A stretch of DNA of 64,000 nucleotides from Clostridium estertheticum subsp. estertheticum (GCF_001877035.1 NZ_CP015756.1:2595001-2659000); one strand, 5' to 3'. Shown: positions 26,766 to 36,499, counted from the stretch's first letter. The notes: generated by a model from the letters alone, not told the origin. A program made the numbers and translations.

Positions 26766-28556
26766 CTAATTTAAAATGTATTTCTTGCATTTATTGTAAA
26801 CTTCATCATCTCCTCGTACTGACATAAGTGTTCCTTCCTCATTGTACTCTTCTGAATCAACCATTGAACCCCTATGTAAATATGCAACCATAGACTGATC
26901 AGTGTATGGAATAAGCACATCAATTTTTTTAAGAGTGTATGGAAGATCTGTGCAAACATGTTTTAATAGTCCATCCAAATTCGTACCATTTTTAGCCGAT
27001 ATCTCTATACATTTTAATTCCTTATATTTTTCTTTGATTTTCAAAATATTTTCTGGCGATGCTTTATCAATTTTATTTAACACCAATATCACTGGTTTAT
27101 CAATTACGTTTAATTCTGTCAATACACCATCTACAGCCTCTATTTGTAGCTCTGCAGTTTCAGATGATACATCTACAACATGTAACAACAAATCAGAGTA
27201 TACCACTTCTTCAAGCGTTGATTTAAAAGCTTCAACTAAGTCATGAGGGAGTTTCCTTATAAAACCTACTGTATCCGTTACTGCTGCCACTCTATTATCA
27301 GGTAATACTAGTGCTCTTGTTGTTACGTCTAGTGTTGCAAAGAGCATATCTGCTTCAAACACTTTGTCCTTTTGAGCAACACTTTTTAATGCTGCTACAT
27401 CACACAATGCATTTCTAAGCGTTGATTTACCAGAATTAGTGTATCCTACTAAAGATACTTTTGAGATGCTTTCTCGACTTCTCTTCTCCCTTTGTACACT
27501 TCTCGTTGTTCTTATTTTTGCTAATTCTTTGTTTAAATCAAAAATACCTTCTCTTATTCGCCTTTTATCAATTTCTAACTTTTTCTCTCCTGGTCCTCTT
27601 GTTCCAATTCCAGCACCTGTCCTTGAAAGCATTGTTCCAAGTCCAGTTAATCTTGGTAATCTATATTTTAATTGTGCAAGCTCAACTTGTATTTTGGCTT
27701 CCCTGGTTCTTGCTCTTCGTGCAAAAATCTCTAAAATTAGCGTAGTTCTGTCTATTACCTTACACCCAAGAACTTCTTCCAAGTTTCTTACTTGAGAACC
27801 TGATAATTCATCATCAAATATAACTAGATTTGCTCTTAATGCTTGCCTTAGACCTGCTATTTCTTCAGCTTTTCCTCTTCCTATATATAAAGCTGCATCT
27901 ATTTTATGTCTATTTTGAAGTATGGCGTCTACAGTCTCTACATTACATGCTCTTGCAAGTTCCGTGAGTTCAACTAAATCCTCTTCACTACCTATCCCTA
28001 CTAAAATAGCTCGTTCTGTATCATCTTCAATAACGTCACACGTTTTCATTAATTTTTCAATGTATTTAATTTTGTCTAAAATATCATATTCAATTACTTC
28101 ATTTAAACTTATTGGACCCACTTCTTCTTCTACTAAAATACCCTTATCTATTCCACAAAAACCTATGTTGTATTTTAAATTTTCCTTTTCCGGACTTACT
28201 CCAATAGCCACTATACAATCTAATTTTAGTTTTACAAGTGCTGACATATCAAGCGCTGACAGTCTAGAATTGCCATTTGGATGGGTGTGTATTATTTTAA
28301 CCCCTGATAAACGTCCTTCTCTAATATCAATTATAGGCAGTTCAACAGTACTACTATCGCCAATACCCATACTTATAATCTGGCCCTTTCTATCTATAGC
28401 TGCACTAACTTCTCTATCTAGATTTTGTGTTACCTCAACTAATATATCTACCAATTCAACAGATAAAATAGAATCTTTAGAAACGCTTAATTCACAAGCC
28501 TTTTCTAATTTATTTAAAATTGAATTTTTAACTCCATCTATATTTCCATATATCAT
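26766..28556 (-). CDS. hflX: Ribosome-associated GTPase HflX with N-terminal JAMM-like domain
   Basis: Residues from about 180 on form HflX: an N-terminal subdomain (GRGKAEEIAGLRQALRANLV), a coiled linker with TGAGIGTRGPGEKKLEIDKR, and a GTPase domain with G1 VGYTNSGKST, G3 DTVGFIRKLPHDL and G4 NKID. HflX splits stalled or stressed 70S ribosomes. The first roughly 170 residues contain IHTHPNGNSRLSALD, an exact JAMM spacing (H-x-H-x7-S-x2-D) like that of RadC and JAB metallopeptidases. The protein is 596 residues against roughly 420 for standard HflX. GGAGTG precedes the ATG. Confidence 0.93.
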   Translation of the reverse strand: MIYGNIDGVKNSILNKLEKACELSVSKDSILSVELVDILVEVTQNLDREVSAAIDRKGQIISMGIGDSSTVELPIIDIREGRLSGVKIIHTHPNGNSRLSALDMSALVKLKLDCIVAIGVSPEKENLKYNIGFCGIDKGILVEEEVGPISLNEVIEYDILDKIKYIEKLMKTCDVIEDDTERAILVGIGSEEDLVELTELARACNVETVDAILQNRHKIDAALYIGRGKAEEIAGLRQALRANLVIFDDELSGSQVRNLEEVLGCKVIDRTTLILEIFARRARTREAKIQVELAQLKYRLPRLTGLGTMLSRTGAGIGTRGPGEKKLEIDKRRIREGIFDLNKELAKIRTTRSVQREKRSRESISKVSLVGYTNSGKSTLRNALCDVAALKSVAQKDKVFEADMLFATLDVTTRALVLPDNRVAAVTDTVGFIRKLPHDLVEAFKSTLEEVVYSDLLLHVVDVSSETAELQIEAVDGVLTELNVIDKPVILVLNKIDKASPENILKIKEKYKELKCIEISAKNGTNLDGLLKHVCTDLPYTLKKIDVLIPYTDQSMVAYLHRGSMVDSEEYNEEGTLMSVRGDDEVYNKCKKYILN

Positions 28557-28678
28557 AGTACATCACTCCATTCTACTAATATTTTATCTAATTTTCTTAT
28601 TCTTATACTTGACAAGTTTCTTATAATTTTATACTATTGAGAGCATATTGTAAATATGTAAAGAGGGCGGGATTAACA

Positions 28679-29203
28679 TTGAATGATAAAAAAATAAATA
28701 TTCTTATATCAAAAGATCAAATTAATGAACGAATTGAACAACTTGGTACTGAAATTTCCAAAGATTATTTCGGGAAAAAATTATATGTCCTATCATTGCT
28801 CAGAGGTAGCTTTATATATACTGCAGACCTTGTACGTCAAATCACTGTACCTACAAAAATAGGCTTTATGACAACTTCAAGTTATGGAGATGACGAAGAA
28901 TCAAAAGGACTCGTTAATATTGTAAATGACATACCTGACAATATTTCTGGGTTTGATGTATTAATAGTTGATGATATTGTTGATACTGGTTTAACTATGG
29001 ATTTCGTTGTGAATCACGTTAGATCTTTAGGCGCTGCTAGTGTTAAAACTTGTGTTCTTTTAAATAAGATAGAAAGAAGAAAGGTTGAAATAACCCCTGA
29101 TTACTATTGCTTTGAGATTCCAGATCTTTTTGTAGTTGGTTATGGATTAAATTATGGAGACTATTATAGAAATATACCATACATATTTAATTGGGAAGAT
29201 TAA
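28679..29203 (+). CDS. hpt: Hypoxanthine phosphoribosyltransferase
   Basis: Hpt converts hypoxanthine or guanine with PRPP to IMP or GMP in purine salvage. The PRPP loop VLIVDDIVDTGLTM, the flexible loop MTTSSYGDDEES and the base-binding VVGYGLNYGDYYRNIPYI are all present. The frame is open from 28637, but the TTG at 28679 (LNDKKINILIS) with an AGGGCGGG ribosome site gives the normal 174-residue length. It is monocistronic with a strong terminator. Confidence 0.93.
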   Translation: MNDKKINILISKDQINERIEQLGTEISKDYFGKKLYVLSLLRGSFIYTADLVRQITVPTKIGFMTTSSYGDDEESKGLVNIVNDIPDNISGFDVLIVDDIVDTGLTMDFVVNHVRSLGAASVKTCVLLNKIERRKVEITPDYYCFEIPDLFVVGYGLNYGDYYRNIPYIFNWED

Positions 29204-29233
29204 TTTAAATTCCCTATAAATACATAAAAGTAT

Positions 29234-29268
29234 AAAAAATAAAGTGCGCACCGCGCGCTTTATTTTTT
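29234..29268. terminator. Bidirectional terminator between hpt and yunB
   Basis: A GC-rich core in A- and T-rich arms (AAAAAATAAAGTGCGC against GCGCGCTTTATTTTTT, one G-T wobble) sits between convergent genes. Confidence 0.93.
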
Positions 29269-29277
29269 GTATTTTTA

Positions 29278-29940
29278 TTAATTGCTATTTCCTAGTTTAA
29301 ATCCAGTTCCATTTAAATCTAATTGAACTGAAGTATTAGGTGTTTTACCAACTATAATAGTTTCAGCAATTGGCACCTCATTTGTTACCTCAATATCATT
29401 ACTTTTCAAAGGTATAATTACTCTAACTGTAGTTTTTACCTTAACATAAATCTTATGTCTTGTTTGATTTATACCCGCACTTTCAAACTCCGATGAATAT
29501 TTAGTTTCTACATGTCCTATAGGCTGCATTTTGATATTAACACTAGGTCCATAATAAGATAGAATATTATTTCTTGTTATGTATCCTATTGGAACCTTGA
29601 TTCCTACATCGCCCAATTTCATTAATTCCTTTTGTGACTTTAGTGCAACATCGCAAGCTATTTTATTCATTTTCAAAGTATCCGCTTTCAGCATTACGAT
29701 ATTTCCAACAGAATCTTTATCCACCTTTATTATCTCATCATAGTTAAATTGATTTGAATATTCATCTATAATTGCTTTATTTACAATCTCAGTTGCTTTT
29801 GCTCTCATTTCTGAATCTGCCACTGCCATTACAGTTGGCATTGTAGTTCTATCAAAAATATATATGAATATTGTAAAATTAATCATAACTATGGCTATAA
29901 TTATTAATATTCTACCTTTAATTTTATTATTAATATTCAT
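29278..29940 (-). CDS. yunB: Sporulation protein YunB
   Basis: The protein has one N-terminal membrane segment (RILIIIAIVMINFTIFIYIF) and a roughly 180-residue external domain with family-like stretches (AVADSEMRAKATEIVNKAI, VKVPIGYITR-like IKVPIGYIT, NQTRHKIYVKVKTTVRVIIP). YunB in Bacillus is sigma-E dependent and needed for efficient sporulation. The ATG at 29940 follows GGGGGTA; a further in-frame ATG lies three codons upstream. It is convergent with hpt and probably transcribed alone in the mother cell. Confidence 0.88.
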   Translation of the reverse strand: MNINNKIKGRILIIIAIVMINFTIFIYIFDRTTMPTVMAVADSEMRAKATEIVNKAIIDEYSNQFNYDEIIKVDKDSVGNIVMLKADTLKMNKIACDVALKSQKELMKLGDVGIKVPIGYITRNNILSYYGPSVNIKMQPIGHVETKYSSEFESAGINQTRHKIYVKVKTTVRVIIPLKSNDIEVTNEVPIAETIIVGKTPNTSVQLDLNGTGFKLGNSN

Positions 29941-30167
29941 TACCCCCATTTAAGGTTATACATTATTATATGTAACTTATTTAAGGTAAAGAATTCAAAT
30001 AGTATTTCAAAACACAATATTTTATATTAAGTTTTATTTAAATAAATAATATAATTATATGGTATAATATTAAAAGCTAATTATAGCTAAACAACGTGAA
30101 TTTTTAGAGGTCATGGTAAAAATCGTCAGTTTTTATCTGCTTCATAAAAATACAAGGAGGATGCTCA

Positions 30168-32627
30168 ATGGATAAAAAAGGAACTTCTCAGAAAAAGAAA
30201 AAAAAAGCTGAGAAGCATGTTTTTAAAAAACTTATTTTTACCATTCTAATTATAGCCTTAACAATAAGTGTAGCCATCGGTGGAGTAGTATTAGCTATGA
30301 TTAAGACGGCTCCTAGTTTAAATATTAATGAATTTTTAAAATTAGATGAAATTACTGTATTATTAGATGATTCCGGAAAACTTATGGATGAATATGTTAT
30401 TTCACAAAGAAGAATTAATGTACCTATTAGTGATGTTCCAGTTAATCTTCAGGAAGCATTTATAAGTATTGAAGATTTCAGATTTGCAACGCATCCAGGT
30501 ATTGATATAAAAAGGTTAGCTGGTTCTATATTTAATGATATAAAAATAAAAATAACTGGAAGTGGTCAAAGTCTTCAAGGAGCTTCAACAATAACTCAAC
30601 AGTTGGTCAAATACAGAATATTTTTAGAAGATTCTATTGAAAACAGGACTTCTATAAAAAGAAAAGTTCAAGAAATCTATTTATCACTACAAATAGAAAA
30701 AGTATTAACCAAGTCCCAAATTTTAGAGACATATATGAATACTATTTTTCTAGGAGGAAATGCTCATGGTATAGAAGCGGCGTCACAACAATATTTTAAT
30801 AAACCTGTTAAGACCTTAACCTTAAAACAGTCTGCTTTTATAGCTAGTGCTGCACAAAACCCTAGTGTTTCATATTCTATGGCAACTAAATCATTTGAAA
30901 CTAAAACAGCTTTTGATTCAACTAGAACCAAAGCAGTCTTAACTAATATGTATAAATATAATAAAATTAGTAAAGTACAATTTGACTCAGCCATGGCTGA
31001 GAAATTAACTTTTAGTTTTTCAAAAAAAAATGCAAACAAGATGAACTATGAGTTCTTTTCAAGACCTGCACTCCTTCAAGTTACTAATGATCTAATGAAA
31101 AAATATAAGATTAGCCAAAAGGAAGCATCTTCAATGCTTATGTATGATGGTGTAAACATTTATACAACCATGAATAGGAATATGCAAAACACATCACAAA
31201 GTTTAATTGATGCTCCTATGAACTCTCCACAAGCAAACATACAAGCCTCATGTGTTATCATGGATTACCATACAGGTGAAGTTAAAACTATTATAGGTGG
31301 ACGAAATGTTACAGTTCCTGGCTCTTATAACAGAGCCGCCTATGATGATAAATTTTTAAGGGCTCCTGGATCAAGTATTAAGCCCTTAACCGTATATAGT
31401 CCAGCTATTGATACAAAAATAGCTACAGCTTCTACCGTTATTGAAGATTCCCCTATACCTTCCCCTGGATACAATCCAAATAACGATGATTATAAATATA
31501 AGGGATATTTAACTCTGCGCGATTCCTTAATGTATTCTGATAACGTTGCTGCTGTGAAATTCGAAAATATGATTGGTATCAAAACTGGCGTTTCATACGG
31601 CGAAAAATTTGGATTGAATCTTGATAGTGTGGATGCCAATAGTCCAGCTGCTATGGCCCTTGGTCAATTAAATAGTGGAACTAATCCTCTTACTATGGCA
31701 GATGCGTACGGTGTTTTTGGTAATAGTGGAAATCGAACTACTCCAAGATTATATACTAAAGTGGTCGATAGAACTGGTAAAGTACTGCTTGATACAAAAC
31801 CTGTAGCGACACATGTTTTGTCACCTCAAAGTGCTTATATAATGTATGATTTATTAAAAGGACCTGTAAGCAGCCCACATGGTACTGGTTCGAATGCCAT
31901 CTTTAGTAACATGCCTGTTCGAGGTAAAACTGGTACTTCTTCTAATTCAAAAGATTTATGGTTTGTTGGTTTAACTCCATATTACTCTGCTGCGGTTTGG
32001 ATTGGAACTGATAAAGCAGATGAAATTGTAGGACTTAATAGTAATGATACTGCGCAATTATGGGGGAAACTCATGAAAGAGGCTCATACTTCTCTTCCAG
32101 TAAAGGACGTTGATATGCCTTCTGGCATCTCCTCCTTATCCGTATCAAAGGATTCAGGTAATATACCAACAGATTTAACTATTGCAGATCCTAGGGGCGA
32201 TAGAGTTTACTCTGAGCTATTTATTGATGGAACTCAGCCTACAACTCTTGACAGCATACATGTTGCCGCTAAAGTCACAAGGGATTCAAGTGGTAACTAT
32301 GTTCTAGCATCAGAATATACACCAATTTGGAAAATTGAAACAAAGGTTTTTATAAAGAGGGATCATGTTCCTAATGCACATTTAGACGACTCTGCTTTCG
32401 TATTACCAACAGCAGTTGATAACTCTTCGGGTTCTTTTTCTGCTCCTTCAGTTGTCACTCCAAATATTCCATCAACTACCCCTGAAATAACACCCCCTGT
32501 TACTACTCCTAAAACTAATGGACAAAATAACACTACAACTGGCGGTGGTAATTTGAACCAAAATACACCTATTGATAATACTTATCCTAATCAAAATAAT
32601 GACACTACTACACATAAAACAAGATAA
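30168..32627 (+). CDS. Class A penicillin-binding protein (PBP1A family)
   Basis: This bifunctional peptidoglycan synthase has a basic cytoplasmic start, one membrane segment (residues about 25-47) and a GT51 transglycosylase domain (EDFRFATHPGID, GASTITQQLVK, EIYLSLQIEKVLTKSQILE). The transpeptidase domain shows SSIK, SDN and KTGT motifs (APGSSIKPL, MYSDNVAAVKF, RGKTGTSSN). It ends in a roughly 90-residue Pro/Thr/Asn-rich tail. At 819 residues it is normal for clostridial PBP1A. CAAGGAGG precedes the ATG. A TATAAT at 30063-30068 may be its -10. Confidence 0.95.
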   Translation: MDKKGTSQKKKKKAEKHVFKKLIFTILIIALTISVAIGGVVLAMIKTAPSLNINEFLKLDEITVLLDDSGKLMDEYVISQRRINVPISDVPVNLQEAFISIEDFRFATHPGIDIKRLAGSIFNDIKIKITGSGQSLQGASTITQQLVKYRIFLEDSIENRTSIKRKVQEIYLSLQIEKVLTKSQILETYMNTIFLGGNAHGIEAASQQYFNKPVKTLTLKQSAFIASAAQNPSVSYSMATKSFETKTAFDSTRTKAVLTNMYKYNKISKVQFDSAMAEKLTFSFSKKNANKMNYEFFSRPALLQVTNDLMKKYKISQKEASSMLMYDGVNIYTTMNRNMQNTSQSLIDAPMNSPQANIQASCVIMDYHTGEVKTIIGGRNVTVPGSYNRAAYDDKFLRAPGSSIKPLTVYSPAIDTKIATASTVIEDSPIPSPGYNPNNDDYKYKGYLTLRDSLMYSDNVAAVKFENMIGIKTGVSYGEKFGLNLDSVDANSPAAMALGQLNSGTNPLTMADAYGVFGNSGNRTTPRLYTKVVDRTGKVLLDTKPVATHVLSPQSAYIMYDLLKGPVSSPHGTGSNAIFSNMPVRGKTGTSSNSKDLWFVGLTPYYSAAVWIGTDKADEIVGLNSNDTAQLWGKLMKEAHTSLPVKDVDMPSGISSLSVSKDSGNIPTDLTIADPRGDRVYSELFIDGTQPTTLDSIHVAAKVTRDSSGNYVLASEYTPIWKIETKVFIKRDHVPNAHLDDSAFVLPTAVDNSSGSFSAPSVVTPNIPSTTPEITPPVTTPKTNGQNNTTTGGGNLNQNTPIDNTYPNQNNDTTTHKTR

Positions 32628-32628
32628 A

Positions 32629-32673
32629 AAAAAACAACTATTAAAATATTATGTATTTTAATAGTTGTTTTTT
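32629..32673. terminator. Bidirectional terminator between the PBP gene and spoVAE
   Basis: Twenty-base arms of the type AAAAAACAACTATTAAAATA and its complement with a five-base loop lie between the convergent genes and overlap the spoVAE stop. Confidence 0.9.
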
Positions 32674-33028
32674 ATTTAGTTTTAGGATTAAAAATCAATG
32701 CCATTATATATCCAAAGAAAATTGCAGCAGTAATACCGCCTGCAGTACCCTTTATACCTCCTGTAAAAGCACCTATGAGACCAAACTCATCTACTTCTTT
32801 CATTACACTCTTAGCCAAACTATATCCAAACCCAGGCAGAGGTATACTCCCACCCGCTTTCCCATATTTGATTACTACATCATATATATTTAATGCTCCT
32901 AGTATTACACCACCCGTTACAAATACAACCAATATCCTAGCAGGAGTAAGTTTAGTTGTATCCATAAGTATTTGACCTATTACACATATAAGTCCTCCAA
33001 CTATAAAAACCATAATGTAATTATTCAT
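32672..33028 (-). CDS. spoVAE: Stage V sporulation protein AE
   Basis: The 118-residue, three- to four-segment membrane protein matches SpoVAE(b): FIVGGLICVIGQILMDTTKLTPARILV, GGSIPLPGFGYSLAKSVMKE and GIKGTAGGITAAIFFGY. SpoVA proteins form the channel for calcium dipicolinate uptake into the developing spore and its release in germination. Its ATG follows directly after the spoVAD stop, with GGGGGTGAA inside the end of spoVAD, so the two are translationally coupled. Confidence 0.95.
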   Translation of the reverse strand: MNNYIMVFIVGGLICVIGQILMDTTKLTPARILVVFVTGGVILGALNIYDVVIKYGKAGGSIPLPGFGYSLAKSVMKEVDEFGLIGAFTGGIKGTAGGITAAIFFGYIMALIFNPKTK

Positions 33029-34045
33029 TTATTCACCCCCAAACTCTATTGAAACAGCATGAGCAATTCCTGGTATTGTTTCACCCTGCAAAGTTGAAGT
33101 AGAACTTAAAAGAGCCCCCGTTGAAACTAACAGAATCCTTTTAAATTTTCCTTTCAGCATATTTTTAAGTAGATACCCTGTTGCAACCACCGCAGAACAA
33201 CCACAACCACTGCCACCAGCATTAGTTCCTTGCCTTGAAGCATCAAAGATTATCTCACCACAATCAATATAATGACCTCTCATATCATATTTGTATTCAA
33301 GTAATAATTTTTCTGTAAACTCCTTTCCTATAATCCCTAAATCTCCAGTAGCAATAAGATCATAATCAGAAGGCTTTCTATTAGTATCCATAAAATGTTG
33401 TTTAATAGTGTCCACTGCTGCTGGTGCCATTGCAACTCCCATATTATTCACATCAATTATTCCATAGTCTTTAACTTTTCCAGTTGTAATATGAGTAACA
33501 TAAGGGAATTTACCTTTTTTACCTAAAACCATTGAACCTGCGCCTGTCACAGTCCATTGTGATGTTGGTGGTCTCTGACTTCCCATTTCAAGTGGTAATC
33601 TAAATTGCCTTTCCGCTGAAGAAAAATGTGAGGAGGTAGCTGCTACAACATAATTAGCTAGGCCACCTTCCATTATCATTGAACCAATGCTTAAAGACTC
33701 TGCCATAGTTGAACAAGCTCCATATAGACCTATAAACGGTATGTCTAAATCTCTAGCAGCAAAACATGAAGATGATAACTGATTTAATAAATCACCCGCT
33801 AATAAATAATTGATATCAACTTCTTTCAACTTTGCTTTTTTTATACTCTCTGATATAGCAGTATATAAAAGACTTGTTTCAGCTTTTTCAAAGCTTTCAG
33901 TTCCATTAAGATCATCTTTTATAATTTCATCGAAATATTCTTTTAATGGTCCCTGTCCCTCTTTAGGACCAACTATATTATAGGTACCAATAATTCTAGG
34001 TTTGCTTTCAATTTCTACTGTTTGAAGACCAATTCTTCTACCCAT
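33029..34045 (-). CDS. spoVAD: Stage V sporulation protein AD
   Basis: SpoVAD is the soluble, thiolase-like SpoVA subunit that binds dipicolinic acid on the inner spore membrane. The 338-residue sequence shows family stretches GLYGACSTMAESL, SERQFRLPLEMG-like AERQFRLPLEMG, and SGCGCSAVVATGYLL. It follows spoVAC by 6 bases with AAGGTGGTG before the ATG. With spoVAC and spoVAE it forms the minimal three-gene SpoVA set typical of clostridia. Confidence 0.95.
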   Translation of the reverse strand: MGRRIGLQTVEIESKPRIIGTYNIVGPKEGQGPLKEYFDEIIKDDLNGTESFEKAETSLLYTAISESIKKAKLKEVDINYLLAGDLLNQLSSSCFAARDLDIPFIGLYGACSTMAESLSIGSMIMEGGLANYVVAATSSHFSSAERQFRLPLEMGSQRPPTSQWTVTGAGSMVLGKKGKFPYVTHITTGKVKDYGIIDVNNMGVAMAPAAVDTIKQHFMDTNRKPSDYDLIATGDLGIIGKEFTEKLLLEYKYDMRGHYIDCGEIIFDASRQGTNAGGSGCGCSAVVATGYLLKNMLKGKFKRILLVSTGALLSSTSTLQGETIPGIAHAVSIEFGGE

Positions 34046-34051
34046 TTTGCA

Positions 34052-34504
34052 TCACCACCTTAAAAAATAATATAAAATTCCTACAATTACAGATGAACCA
34101 ATTCCATAAACTAGAACAGGTCCTGCAATAGTAAACATTTTAGCTGCAACGCCAAAAACAAAACCTTCTTTTTTAAACTCCATTGCAGGTGAGACAATTG
34201 AATTTGCAAACCCAGTAATTGGTACAACAGAACCTGCACCTGCAAAGTCACCCAACTTATCATATACACCAATACCCGTAAGTGCTGCACCTAAAAACAC
34301 CATAACTATAGAGACATACGTCCCTAGCTCATCCTTTGGAACACCAAATTTCGAAAAAATATCACTTATAAATTGTCCAATTACACATATTAATCCTCCA
34401 ATCCAAAAGGCATTAAAACAGTGCTTTAGTAAATTGGGCTTTGGAATGTTATTTGAATTAAGCTTATCGAATTTTTTTCTTATGGCTTTTTCTTTTACCT
34501 TCAT
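34052..34504 (-). CDS. spoVAC: Stage V sporulation protein AC
   Basis: The 150-residue membrane protein has a basic N-terminus and about four hydrophobic segments (FNAFWIGGLICVIGQFISDIF, VFLGAALTGIGVYDKLGDFAGAGSVVPITGF). SpoVAC acts as a mechanosensitive-type channel subunit in dipicolinate transport. AGGAGG precedes the ATG. It heads the spoVA operon, downstream of sigF with a 187-base gap that should contain a forespore (sigma-G) promoter. Confidence 0.95.
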   Translation of the reverse strand: MKVKEKAIRKKFDKLNSNNIPKPNLLKHCFNAFWIGGLICVIGQFISDIFSKFGVPKDELGTYVSIVMVFLGAALTGIGVYDKLGDFAGAGSVVPITGFANSIVSPAMEFKKEGFVFGVAAKMFTIAGPVLVYGIGSSVIVGILYYFLRW

Positions 34505-34691
34505 AGAATCCTCCTTGTCACTTTAGAAAGTTATTATTAATTTGCTTTTTTATAAAAATATAATACTCTGATTCTTAATTTTAGTATTTGCATTAATATA
34601 GTTTTTAGTCAAAAAAATAAGATGTAATTAAAGATAAACGGCTTCAAATCAAAATTGAAGTTATTTGTCCATAATACATCTCATTATCTTT
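34505..34691 (-). promoter_or_regulatory. spoVA promoter region and possible sigF terminator
   Basis: An interrupted hairpin (AAGATGTA...TACATCT with inner CTTCAA/TTGAAG, about 34619-34682) could end the spoIIA transcript. Nearer spoVAC, a TGCAAA and a GAGTATTA about 18 bases apart resemble a sigma-G promoter, but only loosely. Confidence 0.35.
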
Positions 34692-35444
34692 CTAAATTAA
34701 TTTTTCTCTCATTATTTTCAAAACTTTCTTTTCTATTCTTGATACCTGCACTTGGCTAATTCCCATCTTTTTCGCTACCTGAATTTGTGTATTATCTTTA
34801 AAGTATCTGAGCATAATTATTTGCCTTGATTTTGCATCAAGTTTTCTAAGTGCTTCTTTGAGAGATATTTTATCTAAAACTTGGTTATCTTCTTCATATT
34901 TTTCACTTAACTTATCAATTAACAATACTGGTGCACCATCGTCTTGATGTATCGTATCAAATAAATACAACATATTGCTAGCAGACTCTAATGCGTATAC
35001 TATATCCTCCTTTTCTATATTGCAAAAAACCGACAATTCGTCAATTGTAGGATCTCTACCCAATTTTTTGGTTAGAGTATCTTTATCATAATGCAATTGC
35101 CGTGCAGTATTTTTAACGCTTCGGCTTACTTTTATAATTCCATCATCTCTAAGAAATCTTTTAATCTCTCCCATTATCATAGGCACCGCATACGTGGAAA
35201 ATTTCACATTATACTTAGTATCAAAATTATTAATTGCTTTTACGAGTCCAATACAACCTATCTGGAAGATATCATCATACTCATATCCCCTATTTAAAAA
35301 TTTTTTACTTATAGATGAAACTAATGGCAAATTCATTTCTACTAAAGTGTCCAGTGCACCAGGTTCTCCATTTCTAGCCATTTGAATAAGTTGCATATTA
35401 TCTTCATAATTATAGTTACTTTTTTTTACTATTTCTTGATCCAT
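34692..35444 (-). CDS. sigF: RNA polymerase sigma-F factor
   Basis: Sigma-F is the first forespore-specific sigma factor. The 250-residue protein has region 2 (PLVSSISKKFLNRGYEYDDIFQIGCIGLVKAINNFD), the YAVPMIMGEIKRFLRDDG stretch, region 3 and a region 4 helix-turn-helix (TQIQVAKKMGISQVQVSRIEK). It follows spoIIAB by 10 bases, so its level is coupled to its inhibitor. AGGTGG precedes the ATG. Confidence 0.97.
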   Translation of the reverse strand: MDQEIVKKSNYNYEDNMQLIQMARNGEPGALDTLVEMNLPLVSSISKKFLNRGYEYDDIFQIGCIGLVKAINNFDTKYNVKFSTYAVPMIMGEIKRFLRDDGIIKVSRSVKNTARQLHYDKDTLTKKLGRDPTIDELSVFCNIEKEDIVYALESASNMLYLFDTIHQDDGAPVLLIDKLSEKYEEDNQVLDKISLKEALRKLDAKSRQIIMLRYFKDNTQIQVAKKMGISQVQVSRIEKKVLKIMREKLI

Positions 35445-35454
35445 AATATTCCAC

Positions 35455-35883
35455 CTAACTTAAAGGATTAAATATTTTTTTCATTATTATACTTGTTCCC
35501 CTACCTTTGTCAGACTTTACTTCCAGACTGTCCATAAAAGTCTCCATTACAGTAAAACCCATTCCAGACCTCTCCAGGTCTGGACGAGAAGTGTATAGTG
35601 GCTCCATAGCTAGCTCTAAATTATCAATTCCTTTCCCTGTATCATTAACTATTACTGTCAATTCCGTGCCATTAATAATGGCTTCAATAGTTATCATTTC
35701 CTCTTCACTTTCATATCCATGAATAATTGCATTAGTAACTGCTTCTGATACCGCTGTTTTAACATCGGTGATTTCGTCAATTGTAGGATCTAATTGTGAA
35801 GCAAATGCTGCTATTGATACTCTTGCGAAACTTTCATTCTGTGATTTACTTAAAAATTCTATCTTAATTTTATTGTAACACAT
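35455..35883 (-). CDS. spoIIAB: Anti-sigma-F factor SpoIIAB (serine kinase)
   Basis: SpoIIAB binds and blocks sigma-F and phosphorylates SpoIIAA. The 142-residue GHKL-fold protein shows the N box ([12 protein letters not shown]), the DTGKGID box and the [12 protein letters not shown] lid region. GGGGGG precedes the ATG. It lies 13 bases after spoIIAA. Confidence 0.97.
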   Translation of the reverse strand: MCYNKIKIEFLSKSQNESFARVSIAAFASQLDPTIDEITDVKTAVSEAVTNAIIHGYESEEEMITIEAIINGTELTVIVNDTGKGIDNLELAMEPLYTSRPDLERSGMGFTVMETFMDSLEVKSDKGRGTSIIMKKIFNPLS

Positions 35884-35896
35884 ACTAATCCCCCCA

Positions 35897-36232
35897 CTAA
35901 ATGTTGTTTACAGCTTGCTTTACGTCATCATATAACATGATAATCTTAAACATTCCTGACAGTTCAAATACCCTTTTAACTGAAGATTTAATATTAGTTA
36001 CACATACTTTTCCATTTCTCGTATGTAACTTTTTGTATCTTCCAATAACTACACCAATACCAGAGCTATCCATAAATGTCACTTCTCCAAAATCCATAAT
36101 TAATTTGTTATAACTATCTCGTTCTAACCTATCATCTATAATATTCCTAACTTCCTCAGCACTATGGTGGTCTAATTCTCCAGACATGTAAACTATCAAC
36201 TTATCTTCACTATTTTCAAAATTTAAATGCAT
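35897..36232 (-). CDS. spoIIAA: Anti-anti-sigma factor SpoIIAA
   Basis: SpoIIAA frees sigma-F by binding SpoIIAB when dephosphorylated. The 111-residue STAS protein has [15 protein letters not shown] and the phosphorylated serine in [26 protein letters not shown] precedes the ATG. It heads the spoIIA operon, whose sigma-H-type promoter can be seen at 36303-36330. Confidence 0.97.
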   Translation of the reverse strand: MHLNFENSEDKLIVYMSGELDHHSAEEVRNIIDDRLERDSYNKLIMDFGEVTFMDSSGIGVVIGRYKKLHTRNGKVCVTNIKSSVKRVFELSGMFKIIMLYDDVKQAVNNI

Positions 36233-36302
36233 ATTCTTCCCCCCGAATCATTTGGAATTTAAATATTATTTTGATATCGTCTAAATAATGTATCCATATC
36301 CT

Positions 36303-36330
36303 ATATTCGCTAACTTATAAGAAAATCCTT
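36303..36330 (-). promoter_or_regulatory. Probable sigma-H promoter of the spoIIA operon
   Basis: On the reverse strand AGGATTTT and GCGAATAT stand at the spacing of the sigma-H -35 (AGGA-AT) and -10 (GAAT) elements, about 70-100 bases upstream of spoIIAA. Sigma-H control of spoIIA is known in Bacillus and clostridia. Confidence 0.65.
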
Positions 36331-36440
36331 CTTTTTTTATGTAATATTTTTTCATTTCTTTATATTATACCCAATTTTGTACTTTTTAACATAATGTATG
36401 TTAAATAATTTTAGTATTCTAAATGTAATGTAATAAAATA

Positions 36441-36484
36441 AATAGTAGCCAGATAATTAGGTACTTAATTATCTGGCTACTATT
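36441..36484 (-). terminator. Terminator after the first 4-hydroxybutyrate CoA-transferase gene
   Basis: Nineteen-base arms AATAGTAGCCAGATAATTA and complement with a six-base loop end 15 bases before the gene's stop on the reverse strand. Confidence 0.9.
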
Positions 36485-36499
36485 ATTAATCATACTTAA

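Noticed and set aside
27922-28626. 234-residue frame on the forward strand opposite hflX
   Set aside because: It lies wholly antisense to a well-supported gene, is rich in Ser/Ile/Thr as antisense frames of AT-rich genes are, and has no ribosome site.
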